Shown in pieces: positions 11,816 to 22,587 of a stretch of DNA of 64,000 nt (its first letter is position 1; the number at the start of each line of letters is the position of its first letter). The notes under the pieces are model-generated. The model saw only the letters and a program-made list of their open reading frames with translations. It did not search any database and had not been told where the DNA came from. Location: the NCBI GenBank assembly GCA_949752735.1, contig OX457037.1, positions 14,974,932 through 15,038,931 of the forward strand. Direction: 5' to 3'. This DNA comes from Lumbricus terrestris. Lineage: Eukaryota > Annelida > Clitellata > Crassiclitellata > Lumbricidae. Both the position numbers and the translations under genes were made by a program.

Positions 11816-11983
11816 GGGGACAGTCCATAAATGACGTCACGTAACTGAAGGGGGAGAGGGTCACACATCTATGACGATTTGTGACGGTCCATTGCTAGAT
11901 AGCATATGACTTTTGTTTTAACGTGTGACGAGGGGTCAAAAGGAATCGCCCTGTAGTGCGTGACGTCGTTTATGGACGACCCC
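11816..11983. mobile_element. MITE with GGGG(A/C)C.GTCCATAAA termini, in hAT copy 1
   Basis: 168-base element. Left end GGGGACAGTCCATAAATGAC, right end the near-complement (GTCGTTTATGGACGACCCC). TTG flanks both sides (11813-11815 and 11984-11986). A matching copy sits at the same place in hAT copy 2 (28792-28963), so it entered before the two hAT copies diverged. Confidence 0.8.
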
Positions 11984-12294
11984 TTGTTTGTGGCTCATAG
12001 ATGTCGGAATTGCCAGACAAATTTACCTGCCGTGTCATAAAATGTGGCTCACAATATTCCTATTTTTAGGCCAAATTACTACTGCAGATAAGAAAATGGT
12101 CAAATTTCAGCAGTGTTAATGCAATGCTCAATAGTGCGGTATACTTGAATAACTTCAAGGCCATGGCGGCAAAGTTAGGCAGCACGTCAGAAACAAAATT
12201 TCTATATCAGACACTATCCAATAGATAGGAGCAACAAATTATTATATCCCAAACATAATCCTTAGTAGGGGAAATATACAGGAATGACCCTCAC

Positions 12295-12710
12295 TTCTAG
12301 GAACGGCGACTTCTAGGAAAGGCGCTTCTAGGCTTCTAGGCTTCTAGGCCACGCCTACCTAGGCTATAGGCTTCTAGGCTTCTAGCCCACGCCTACCTAG
12401 GCTTCTAGGCTACCCCTACCTAGGCTAATAGCCCTTCTAGGCTAGCCCTAATTAGCATAAAGGCCACTAGAGCACTTCCAGGAACGCCCTACTTAGGCTA
12501 CCAGAGCTTCTAGGCTATACCTAATTAGCATACAGCCCACTAGAGCGCTTCCAGGAACGCCCTACTTGGCTACCAGAGCTTCTAGGCTATACCTAATTAG
12601 CATACAGCCCACTAATTCACTTCCAGGAACGACCTACTTGGCTACAAACGCTTCTAGGCTATACATAATTAGCATACTAGTACTAGCGCTTCTAGGACAC
12701 GACTACTATA
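12295..12710. repeat. terminal short-unit repeats of the foldback left arm
   Basis: Many copies of CTTCTAGGC/CTACCTAGGC up to ~12430, then ~85-110-base units containing ACTAGAGC.CTTCCAGGAACG, CTACTTGGCTACCAGAGC and CTAATTAGCATA. The mirror lies at 19862-20277. Confidence 0.8.
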
Positions 12711-12904
12711 GCAGCGCAAGCCCCACTCCGACAAGAAATGACTCATCGGACGCATCCAGCAGAGCATTATGGGAGCTGCACTGGCTTCCACTCCTCGGCA
12801 CCCTCCCCACAAATCATTCAAATTTCATATCCTCACTTGCAAACTGAGCCCTACTTAGCCGCACAAGGCCCACACCAACCCTAAATGACTCAGCATATAC
12901 TCTC

Positions 12905-13560
12905 ACCCTCTACACCATTCCACCTCACCCTCCAACCCTCCATTCCACCCCTCCCCACTCCCAAATATTCATTTTACACGCTAGAGCTGAACATTATGGA
13001 AGCGAGAAACTTAGAGAGGGAGCAAACAGGAGGCTAGAAACTCTATACATGGCATCTTTCACCATCCACAGCATTCAACCTCACCCTCCAACCCTCCATT
13101 CCACCCCTCCCCACTCCCAAATATTCATTTTACACGCTAGAGCTGAACATTATGGAAGCGAGAAACTTAGAGAGGGAGCAAACAGGAGGCTAGAAACTCT
13201 ATACATGGTATCTTTCACCATCCACAGCATTCAACCTCACCCTCCATTCCACCCCTCCCCACTCCCAAATATTCATTTTACGCGCTAGAGCTGAACATTA
13301 TGGAAGCGAGAAACTTAGAGAGGGAGCAAACAGAGGCTAGAAACACTATACATAGCATCTTTCACCCTCCACAGCAATCAACCTCATTCTCCAACCATCC
13401 ATTTCACCCCTCCCCACCCACAAATATTCATTTTACACACAAGAGCTGTACATTATGGAAGCGAGACACTTAGAGAGGGAGCAAACAGGAGGCTAGAAAC
13501 ACTATACATGGCATCTTTCACCATCCACAACATTCAACCTCACCCTCCAACCCTCCATTC
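12905..13560. repeat. ~152-base tandem repeats, foldback left arm
   Basis: About four units, each with CCTCCATTCCACCCCTCCCC, a TATTCATTTTACAC.C block and GGAAGCGAGAAACTTAGAGA. Starts are 152 bases apart (for example 12925 and 13077). The mirror lies at 19012-19667. Open frames through it (PHPPTLHSTP) are repeat artefacts. Confidence 0.85.
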
Positions 13561-14044
13561 CACCCCTCTCCAAGCACAATTATTCCTTTTGCACACAAGA
13601 ACTGGCCAATCAGAAAGCGAGAAACCTAGCGAGCGGCCAATCAGAAGGCGAGAAATCCTACACACACGCCACCTCACCCTCCAAACCTCCACGCCTTCCC
13701 TCCACACACTCACAAATTTAGCATACATATATAAAATTTAAGCATCTAGTAACTGATAAATCCTTAACATGAACCACTCAGAAGAAGATAATTCCTACAT
13801 AGGCACCAAAAATATTGCCAATTTTCGCCAGTTTATTCGAAAATATGTATATAACAGCAATATATACAATTAAATTATACTAAATTATGACAATTATTCA
13901 GAATTTGCTACAATACTAAGCCAACTATAGCAGGCAAGCGCCATTTTCTTATATATTTCTTCTATATTTCTTACATTTCAAGCAAGTACAAACTCAAAAC
14001 TGAAGAAACGCTCAGTCAGCCTTCGCCAATATACTATCCTTTAT

Positions 14045-15175
14045 CACTTCCTAGCATCCACGAACTCAAAAACTTAAGAACCTTGCAACCTTCCAATCCC
14101 AAGATGGTGCCATTTCTTACTTCCTTGCATACACGAACTCAAAAATCGACGAATACTTCAACCTTTCACTCCCAAGATGGTGACATTTCTTATTTCCTTG
14201 TACACACGAACTCAAAAATCGACGAATACTTCAACCTTCCACGCCCAAAATGGCGATATTTCTAACTTTCTTGTATCCATGATCTCAAAAACCGATGAAT
14301 ACTTCAACCTTCCACGCCCAAGAACTTGATATTTCTAACTTTCTTGCACACACGAACTCAACAACTTAAGAACCTTGCACCTTCCACTCCCAAGATGCTG
14401 CCATTTCTATCTTTCTTGCACACACGAACTCAAAAACCGACGAATCACTCACCCTTCCTTTCGGAAGATGGTAACATTTCTTACTTCCTTGCATCCACGA
14501 ACTCAAAAACTTAAGAACCTTGCACCTTCCACTCCCAAGATGCTGCCATTTCTATCTTTCTTGTACACACGAACTCAAAAACCGACGCATCGCTCAGCCT
14601 TCCTTTCGGAAGATGGTGCCATTTCTAACTTTCTTGCATACACGAACTCAAAAATCGGCGAATACTTCGTCCTTCCACTTCCAATATGGTGATATTTCCC
14701 AATTCCTTGTACATGAAAACTCAAAAACTTAAGAACCTTGTAACATTTCACGTCCAATATGGCGAAATTTCTAAATTTCTTGCGCACACGAACTCAAAAA
14801 CCGACGTATCACTCACCCTTCCTTTCGGAATATGGTAACATTTCTTATTTCCTTGTGCATACGAACTCAAAAACCGACAGATCACTCACCCTTCCTTTCG
14901 GAATATGGTAACATTTCTTATTTCCTTGTGCATATGAACTCAAAAACCGACAGATCACTCATCCTTCCTTTCGGTATATGGCAACATTTCTTATTTCCTT
15001 GTGCATACGAACTCAAAAACCGACAGATCACTCACCCTTCCTTTCGGAAGATGGGAACATTTCTTATTTCCTTGCGCACACGAACTCAAAAACCGACAAA
15101 TACTTCATCATTCCACTTCCAAGATGGCGACATTTCTTACTTCCTTGCACACAGAAACTCAAAAATCGATGAATT
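14045..15175. repeat. ~72-base tandem repeats, foldback left arm
   Basis: About 15 units with core ACGAACTCAAAAACCGACGAAT, spaced 72 bases where cleanest (14817, 14889, 14961, 15033), followed by a CA-rich tract (15225-15275). Three alternating unit endings are mixed. The mirror lies at 17397-18527. Confidence 0.85.
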
Positions 15176-16243
15176 GGGCAGCAGTTCTATCAACCGGTTG
15201 CAACATGGTCACCTTTCTACATCATACGCACACACAAACACACACACACAAACACACACACACGCACACACATACAGCCAAATTTCCCAGTGCAAGGTAA
15301 TGCACAGGCAATCTTTTGCACCCACACACACATGAACTCTTATAATTTCTAAGTTACAGACATATACTTTGTACAATTTTTCTAAGTTAAGGTAGTAAGG
15401 ACACATGAAACAACGAAGAATGCACTCTGTATAAGACAAGTGCTTGAAATTCATAGCTGCAAAGTAGCAGGAACGAACATTGGCACAGCCAAAATGATAA
15501 GTATGTTAGTTGTGCGAGCGAATAGGACTTATATTTTTCGAAATAATTCAAAGTCAGACGCATGTCATTACCAATATACGAATTCAAACAGGCAAATTTA
15601 CTAAGTATGAAATGCAGGGATTGCATGGGAAACGATGTAAGAGGCAAAGTGTGGGGTGGGGAGAGGGGCACATTCTTCAGTTTGTGGAAACAAAGATGTT
15701 CATTGTTTGCAATATGACACCAATTTTGCTAAAATTAGGTTTGCAGAAAGTGTATTACATGGGGTTATAGGTTTGAGTGTTTTAAGTTGACAAAATTTGA
15801 GGCGGAGGGAGAGTGTGCAGGATTAGATTTTGTGAAAACAAATGATGTGCCGCACTTGCGATGAGTCATCGATTTCAGCAAAGTACGTTTATAGCGAGCG
15901 AAGAATACAATTTAGGGTTGCCAGTGGCATATTACAAGATGAATTAGGTGTAGCGCGCATGCGCTACTTGGTCGAAACCTGCGTTCGACGCATCGAAAAC
16001 GCTAAGTCCCGAAATTTTTGCAGGGCAAATTCGTGCGGCGGCAGCACCCTTCGTGCACTGCGGCGGCGGCGGCGCTACGACCCGGCCCTCACGAGCGACT
16101 CCGGCTCCTGCTGCGTGGTGACGGCTGCGGCATGCGCGCCCAATTAGATCAAGCTTTGCCCCGTACAAGCTAAAGTCGAATACGCCCCGACACAAATCTT
16201 TCAATAATTTCCATAACCCACAATACGCATGAGACTTTAGTTT

Positions 16244-16443
16244 NNNNNNNNNNNNNNNNNNNNNNNNNNNNNNNNNNNNNNNNNNNNNNNNNNNNNNNNN
16301 NNNNNNNNNNNNNNNNNNNNNNNNNNNNNNNNNNNNNNNNNNNNNNNNNNNNNNNNNNNNNNNNNNNNNNNNNNNNNNNNNNNNNNNNNNNNNNNNNNNN
16401 NNNNNNNNNNNNNNNNNNNNNNNNNNNNNNNNNNNNNNNNNNN
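16244..16443. other. assembly gap (200 N)
   Basis: Run of N at the centre of the foldback palindrome. The left side has 118 bases (16126-16243) without a mirror on the right, so the true loop is at least that long. Confidence 0.99.
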
Positions 16444-16444
16444 G

Positions 16445-19400
16445 GCCGTCACCACGCAGCAGGAGCCGGAGTCGCCCGTGAGGGCCGGGTCGTAGCGCCG
16501 CCGCCGCCGCAGTGCACGAAGGGTGCTGCCTCCGCACGAATTTGCCCTGCAAAAATTTCGGGACTTAGCGTTTTCGATGCGTCGAACGCAGGTTTCGACC
16601 AAGTAGCGCATGCGCGCTACACCTAATTCATCTTGTAATATGCCACTGGCAACCCTAAATTGTATTCTTCGCTCGCTATAAACGTACTTTGCTGAAATCG
16701 ATGACTCATCGCAAGTGCGGCACATCATTTGTTTTCACAAAATCTAATCCTGCACACTCTCCCTCCGCCTCAAATTTTGTCAACTTAAAACACTCAAACC
16801 TATAACCCCATGTAATACACTTTCTGCAAACCTAATTTTAGCAAAATTGGTGTCATATTGCAAACAATGAACATCTTTGTTTCCACAAACTGAAGAATGT
16901 GCCCCTCTCCCCACCCCACACTTTGCCTCTTACATCGTTTCCCATGCAATCCCTGCATTTCATACTTAGTAAATTTGCCTGTTTGAATTCGTATATTGGT
17001 AATGACATGCGTCTGACTTTGAATTATTTCGAAAAATATAAGTCCTATTCGCTCGCACAACTAACATACTTATCATTTTGGCTGTGCCAATGTTCGTTCC
17101 TGCTACTTTGCAGCTATGAATTTCAAGCACTTGTCTTATACAGAGTGCATTCTTCGTTGTTTCATGTGTCCTTACTACCTTAACTTAGAAAAATTGTACA
17201 AAGTATATGTCTGTAACTTAGAAATTATAAGAGTTCATGTGTGTGTGGGTGCAAAAGATTGCCTGTGCATTACCTTGCACTGGGAAATTTGGCTGTATGT
17301 GTGTGCGTGTGTGTGTGTGTTTGTGTGTGTGTGTTTGTGTGTGCGTATGATGTAGAAAGGTGACCATGTTGCAACCGGTTGATAGAACTGCTGCCCAATT
17401 CATCGATTTTTGAGTTTCTGTGTGCAAGGAAGTAAGAAATGTCGCCATCTTGGAAGTGGAATGATGAAGTATTTGTCGGTTTTTGAGTTCGTGTGCGCAA
17501 GGAAATAAGAAATGTTCCCATCTTCCGAAAGGAAGGGTGAGTGATCTGTCGGTTTTTGAGTTCGTATGCACAAGGAAATAAGAAATGTTGCCATATACCG
17601 AAAGGAAGGATGAGTGATCTGTCGGTTTTTGAGTTCATATGCACAAGGAAATAAGAAATGTTACCATATTCCGAAAGGAAGGGTGAGTGATCTGTCGGTT
17701 TTTGAGTTCGTATGCACAAGGAAATAAGAAATGTTACCATATTCCGAAAGGAAGGGTGAGTGATACGTCGGTTTTTGAGTTCGTGTGCGCAAGAAATTTA
17801 GAAATTTCGCCATATTGGACGTGAAATGTTACAAGGTTCTTAAGTTTTTGAGTTTTCATGTACAAGGAATTGGGAAATATCACCATATTGGAAGTGGAAG
17901 GACGAAGTATTCGCCGATTTTTGAGTTCGTGTATGCAAGAAAGTTAGAAATGGCACCATCTTCCGAAAGGAAGGCTGAGCGATGCGTCGGTTTTTGAGTT
18001 CGTGTGTACAAGAAAGATAGAAATGGCAGCATCTTGGGAGTGGAAGGTGCAAGGTTCTTAAGTTTTTGAGTTCGTGGATGCAAGGAAGTAAGAAATGTTA
18101 CCATCTTCCGAAAGGAAGGGTGAGTGATTCGTCGGTTTTTGAGTTCGTGTGTGCAAGAAAGATAGAAATGGCAGCATCTTGGGAGTGGAAGGTGCAAGGT
18201 TCTTAAGTTGTTGAGTTCGTGTGTGCAAGAAAGTTAGAAATATCAAGTTCTTGGGCGTGGAAGGTTGAAGTATTCATCGGTTTTTGAGATCATGGATACA
18301 AGAAAGTTAGAAATATCGCCATTTTGGGCGTGGAAGGTTGAAGTATTCGTCGATTTTTGAGTTCGTGTGTACAAGGAAATAAGAAATGTCACCATCTTGG
18401 GAGTGAAAGGTTGAAGTATTCGTCGATTTTTGAGTTCGTGTATGCAAGGAAGTAAGAAATGGCACCATCTTGGGATTGGAAGGTTGCAAGGTTCTTAAGT
18501 TTTTGAGTTCGTGGATGCTAGGAAGTGATAAAGGATAGTATATTGGCGAAGGCTGACTGAGCGTTTCTTCAGTTTTGAGTTTGTACTTGCTTGAAATGTA
18601 AGAAATATAGAAGAAATATATAAGAAAATGGCGCTTGCCTGCTATAGTTGGCTTAGTATTGTAGCAAATTCTGAATAATTGTCATAATTTAGTATAATTT
18701 AATTGTATATATTGCTGTTATATACATATTTTCGAATAAACTGGCGAAAATTGGCAATATTTTTGGTGCCTATGTAGGAATTATCTTCTTCTGAGTGGTT
18801 CATGTTAAGGATTTATCAGTTACTAGATGCTTAAATTTTATATATGTATGCTAAATTTGTGAGTGTGTGGAGGGAAGGCGTGGAGGTTTGGAGGGTGAGG
18901 TGGCGTGTGTGTAGGATTTCTCGCCTTCTGATTGGCCGCTCGCTAGGTTTCTCGCTTTCTGATTGGCCAGTTCTTGTGTGCAAAAGGAATAATTGTGCTT
19001 GGAGAGGGGTGGAATGGAGGGTTGGAGGGTGAGGTTGAATGTTGTGGATGGTGAAAGATGCCATGTATAGTGTTTCTAGCCTCCTGTTTGCTCCCTCTCT
19101 AAGTGTCTCGCTTCCATAATGTACAGCTCTTGTGTGTAAAATGAATATTTGTGGGTGGGGAGGGGTGAAATGGATGGTTGGAGAATGAGGTTGATTGCTG
19201 TGGAGGGTGAAAGATGCTATGTATAGTGTTTCTAGCCTCTGTTTGCTCCCTCTCTAAGTTTCTCGCTTCCATAATGTTCAGCTCTAGCGCGTAAAATGAA
19301 TATTTGGGAGTGGGGAGGGGTGGAATGGAGGGTGAGGTTGAATGCTGTGGATGGTGAAAGATACCATGTATAGAGTTTCTAGCCTCCTGTTTGCTCCCTC

Positions 19401-20308
19401 TCTAAGTTTCTCGCTTCCATAATGTTCAGCTCTAGCGTGTAAAATGAATATTTGGGAGTGGGGAGGGGTGGAATGGAGGGTTGGAGGGTGAGGTTGAATG
19501 CTGTGGATGGTGAAAGATGCCATGTATAGAGTTTCTAGCCTCCTGTTTGCTCCCTCTCTAAGTTTCTCGCTTCCATAATGTTCAGCTCTAGCGTGTAAAA
19601 TGAATATTTGGGAGTGGGGAGGGGTGGAATGGAGGGTTGGAGGGTGAGGTGGAATGGTGTAGAGGGTGAGAGTATATGCTGAGTCATTTAGGGTTGGTGT
19701 GGGCCTTGTGCGGCTAAGTAGGGCTCAGTTTGCAAGTGAGGATATGAAATTTGAATGATTTGTGGGGAGGGTGCCGAGGAGTGGAAGCCAGTGCAGCTCC
19801 CATAATGCTCTGCTGGATGCGTCCGATGAGTCATTTCTTGTCGGAGTGGGGCTTGCGCTGCTATAGTAGTCGTGTCCTAGAAGCGCTAGTACTAGTATGC
19901 TAATTATGTATAGCCTAGAAGCGTTTGTAGCCAAGTAGGTCGTTCCTGGAAGTGAATTAGTGGGCTGTATGCTAATTAGGTATAGCCTAGAAGCTCTGGT
20001 AGCCAAGTAGGGCGTTCCTGGAAGCGCTCTAGTGGGCTGTATGCTAATTAGGTATAGCCTAGAAGCTCTGGTAGCCTAAGTAGGGCGTTCCTGGAAGTGC
20101 TCTAGTGGCCTTTATGCTAATTAGGGCTAGCCTAGAAGGGCTATTAGCCTAGGTAGGGGTAGCCTAGAAGCCTAGGTAGGCGTGGGCTAGAAGCCTAGAA
20201 GCCTATAGCCTAGGTAGGCGTGGCCTAGAAGCCTAGAAGCCTAGAAGCGCCTTTCCTAGAAGTCGCCGTTCCTAGAAGTGAGGGTCATTCCTGTATATTT
20301 CCCCTACT
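16445..20308. repeat. foldback right arm
   Basis: Inverted near-copy of 12264-16125, including all three tandem-repeat tiers. Differences I noticed include one base in each of the two GC-rich blocks near 16475 and 16531 and a two-base change in the GT tract. Confidence 0.9.
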
Positions 20309-20332
20309 ATCCTTTCTGGTCACTATGCCCTA

Positions 20333-20547
20333 ATCCACATATGTTGGCGAAAACTTATATAGGCCTACAAGTACGCATGCCAAATTCTGCAAGTTCAAAA
20401 CTTATCTCTGATAATTAATACGTTAACGATTTTATGCTGGAACCTATTGGTAGTTCTTAATATGTTAGTCTTAAAATGACTACAAGAGAAACGGCTATGC
20501 TACCTGTGTCCTATCATGGAAATGACCTCGTCGGTGTTTTTTGTTGT
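20333..20547 (+). repeat. repeat R, right piece
   Basis: Starts with the second ATCCACAT duplication and runs through CAAATTCTGCAAGTTCAAAA to CCTCGTCGGTGTTTT. Collinear with 46879-47119. Confidence 0.85.
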
Positions 20548-20920
20548 TTTTGTAATTCGCCCATATAAATGATGGTTAGTTGCAAAAAGGTGCCGCGATA
20601 CTCTGCGTACACGCACCTCTTTACCTATTATATTATTAACAGACGACGGTTTGCTAATATCGCGAAAACTTACAGTTTACTGGCCTCGCAACTGCTTTCT
20701 CAGGACTGACTGAATTTATGCCACGACCGGAATATCTGAGACTACGAGCTAAAGTTAGTGACGAAATTTTATTAAAATTGTGAAAAATCTGATCTCGTGC
20801 CAAGAAGCGATCAATAAGAAAAACAAGTCTTTTTCTTTTTCCTATAAAGCAAAAAAGTATACGGCAATGCAGGTTACAGATATTAGCATACTTATTCAGT
20901 ATTCACCTCGAAATGGGGTA

Positions 20921-21136
20921 GTCGTTGGAAAATCGTACGTTGCCTCGGGGACATCCGTTGTCGGAAAATCGTACGTTACCTCGGGGACATCCGTTGTCGG
21001 AAAATCGTACGTTACCTCGGGGACATCCGTTGTCGGAAAATCGTACGTTGCCTCGGGGACATCAGTCGTCGGAAAATCGTACGTTGCCTCGGGGACATCA
21101 GTCGTCGGAAAATCGTACGTTACCTCGGGGACATCC
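20921..21136 (+). repeat. 36-base minisatellite, six units
   Basis: Six tandem units containing GGAAAATCGTACGTT(G/A)CCTC and GGGACATC. Because 36 is divisible by three, two frames stay open through it (VVGKSYVTSGTS and SENRTLPRGHPL repeats). There is no splice or homology support for translation. Confidence 0.9.
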
Positions 21137-21261
21137 GTAGTTGCTGTAATGACAACATTTCACTTTTTTAGATAGCCCACTCATCAGTGCTTAACGGAAA
21201 TGCGTCAGCATAATAGCAATTATTAGGCCCCAGCGATTAATTACATTCGTGTAAACTAGTG

Positions 21262-21480
21262 TGGGGCGCGGTGGTGTAGTGGTGGCGTCGGTGTCCTGGA
21301 GCCGGATGAATCCAGCTTCGAATCCACCTCAAGCCTACGCGTAGGGACCTTCAGCAAGTTCTTCAGACCTTCATTCGTAATTTCTTGGACGCTTCGGCGT
21401 GAAATTCCGATGCAGTGTCTGCGCTGTAGTCGGGAGCGCCTCTGAGTAGTTAGCTTGAACGGGCGCTATAGAAATGAAGA
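21262..21480 (+). mobile_element. tRNA-derived SINE
   Basis: Same family as 3414: GGGGCGCGGTGGTGTAGTGG head, CTTCGAATCC B box, ACGCTTCGGCGTGAAATTCC body, and the tail GAGCGCCTCTGAGTAGTTAG ... GGGCGCTATAGAAATG. Confidence 0.85.
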
Positions 21481-21604
21481 AATAATTAAATTGCTGCATT
21501 GCCTCAGAGTTGGACTAATTAACGAAGTTTATACTGTGCGGCCTCGATTTTGTACAATGTTAATGGCGATGATGTCGACAACGACGCCGACATGGACGAA
21601 GAAC

Positions 21605-21955
<351 letters not shown>

Positions 21956-22206
21956 ACTGTCACAGCAACCAAGCACAGACGATGGATTGTTAATGTTGCT
22001 GACTTCGCAAGTCTTTAATTGAAGCAACCATCAGAGTTGCGAAATTCCGTTAAACTCGAGTAAAAAATTATCTGGTATTTTGAAACTTCAAATAAATAGG
22101 CCCAAACGAAAAAAAATTGTTTATTTCTGAAACTTGAAAGGTCATTTTCTGAAGCAGAAAAGCATACGTTAATGCAGGTTACAGATACATGTATAGCTAT
22201 AGTCTA

Positions 22207-22420
22207 CATGGTGGGCCAAAAAAGACCCCCTGTGTTTTTTTGCCAATATCTTGGCCAGAAGTAAGAATTTTGAAATGAAATTTTACAGGCTTAAAGACAA
22301 TTCATATTTACACATGATGGCCAGATTTCATAAATAGGCCTGCGTTGGGAGCGCCACTGTGTAGTGATCTTGAAGGGGCGCTATATAAATTTATGTGATT
22401 GATTGATTGATTGATTGGTT
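22207..22420 (+). mobile_element. mariner-type MITE fragment plus SINE/LINE tail
   Basis: 22207-22330 matches one ~120-base end unit of the 8854 element (GGGCCAAAAAAGACCCCCTG ... TATTTACACATGATGG). It is followed by a 3' tail (GGGAGCGCC ... GAAGGGGCGCTATATAAAT) and a GATT microsatellite. It lies about 170 bases downstream of the last seen gene B exon. Confidence 0.7.
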
Positions 22421-22585
22421 TATAAAGCGCTCAATTACATTCTTGCAAAATCCCTGCTATGTTGCTCTGAGATGAATATAATAATTATATGGAGTTCAGC
22501 ATTGCAGTGAGTTACATTCGGATGAAAATTTAGAACTAGCTGTTTTCTTTCAAACTACGTTGATAACAGCAAAACTCTTCTACTC

Positions 22586-22587
22586 GC
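22586..22587 (-). other. GC splice donor or lost donor, gene B CUB2 second-half exon
   Basis: Gene A has TCTG|GTGAGT at this point and gene B has TCAG|GCGAGT. If it is used it is a GC-AG intron. If not, reading through gives GGC GAG TAG and a protein ending ...IDSGE. Confidence 0.65.

Larger units (their letters stand above)
12264..20308. mobile_element. large foldback element with ~3.86-kb inverted arms
   Basis: Arms 12264-16125 and 20308-16445 are inverted copies: positions p and 32572-p correspond, with a 2-base shift inside the CA/GT tract and few mismatches. Termini read AGTAGGGGAAATATACAGG. The flanks carry a 6-bp duplication ATCCTT (12258-12263 and 20309-20314); the empty site in hAT copy 2 reads ATAATCCTTTCTGG once, at 29241-29254. 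No transposase is visible in the arms. Tandem-repeat tiers at the ends recall Foldback/TU-type elements, but the family is not established. A 200-N gap lies in the centre. Confidence 0.85.
10242..20332 (+). mobile_element. hAT transposon copy 1, interrupted by a foldback element
   Basis: Termini are TAGGGTATAG and CTATGCCCTA (8/10 and inverted), flanked by an exact 8-bp duplication ATCCACAT at 10234-10241 and 20333-20340. Without the foldback (12264-20308) the element is about 2.1 kb, the same as copy 2 at 27169-29267. It carries transposase relics (10808-11740) and a MITE (11816-11983). The 8-bp duplication and TAGGG ends fit the hAT superfamily. Confidence 0.9.

Noticed and set aside
15842..16728. 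Open frames running into the N gap
   Set aside because: Extended by unknown bases, and the GC-rich segment is part of the palindrome arm. No domain recognised.
12566..20006. Mirrored open frames on both strands (PHPPTLHSTP-type and THELKN-type peptides)
   Set aside because: They fall in the 152- and 72-base tandem repeats of the foldback arms and appear in both arms only because the arms are inverted copies.
12264..20308. Palindrome as a pure assembly artefact around the gap
   Set aside because: Both outer flanks are different, carry a 6-bp duplication and match an unoccupied paralogous site at 29241-29254, which an artefact would not produce. Misassembly of the inner part remains possible.
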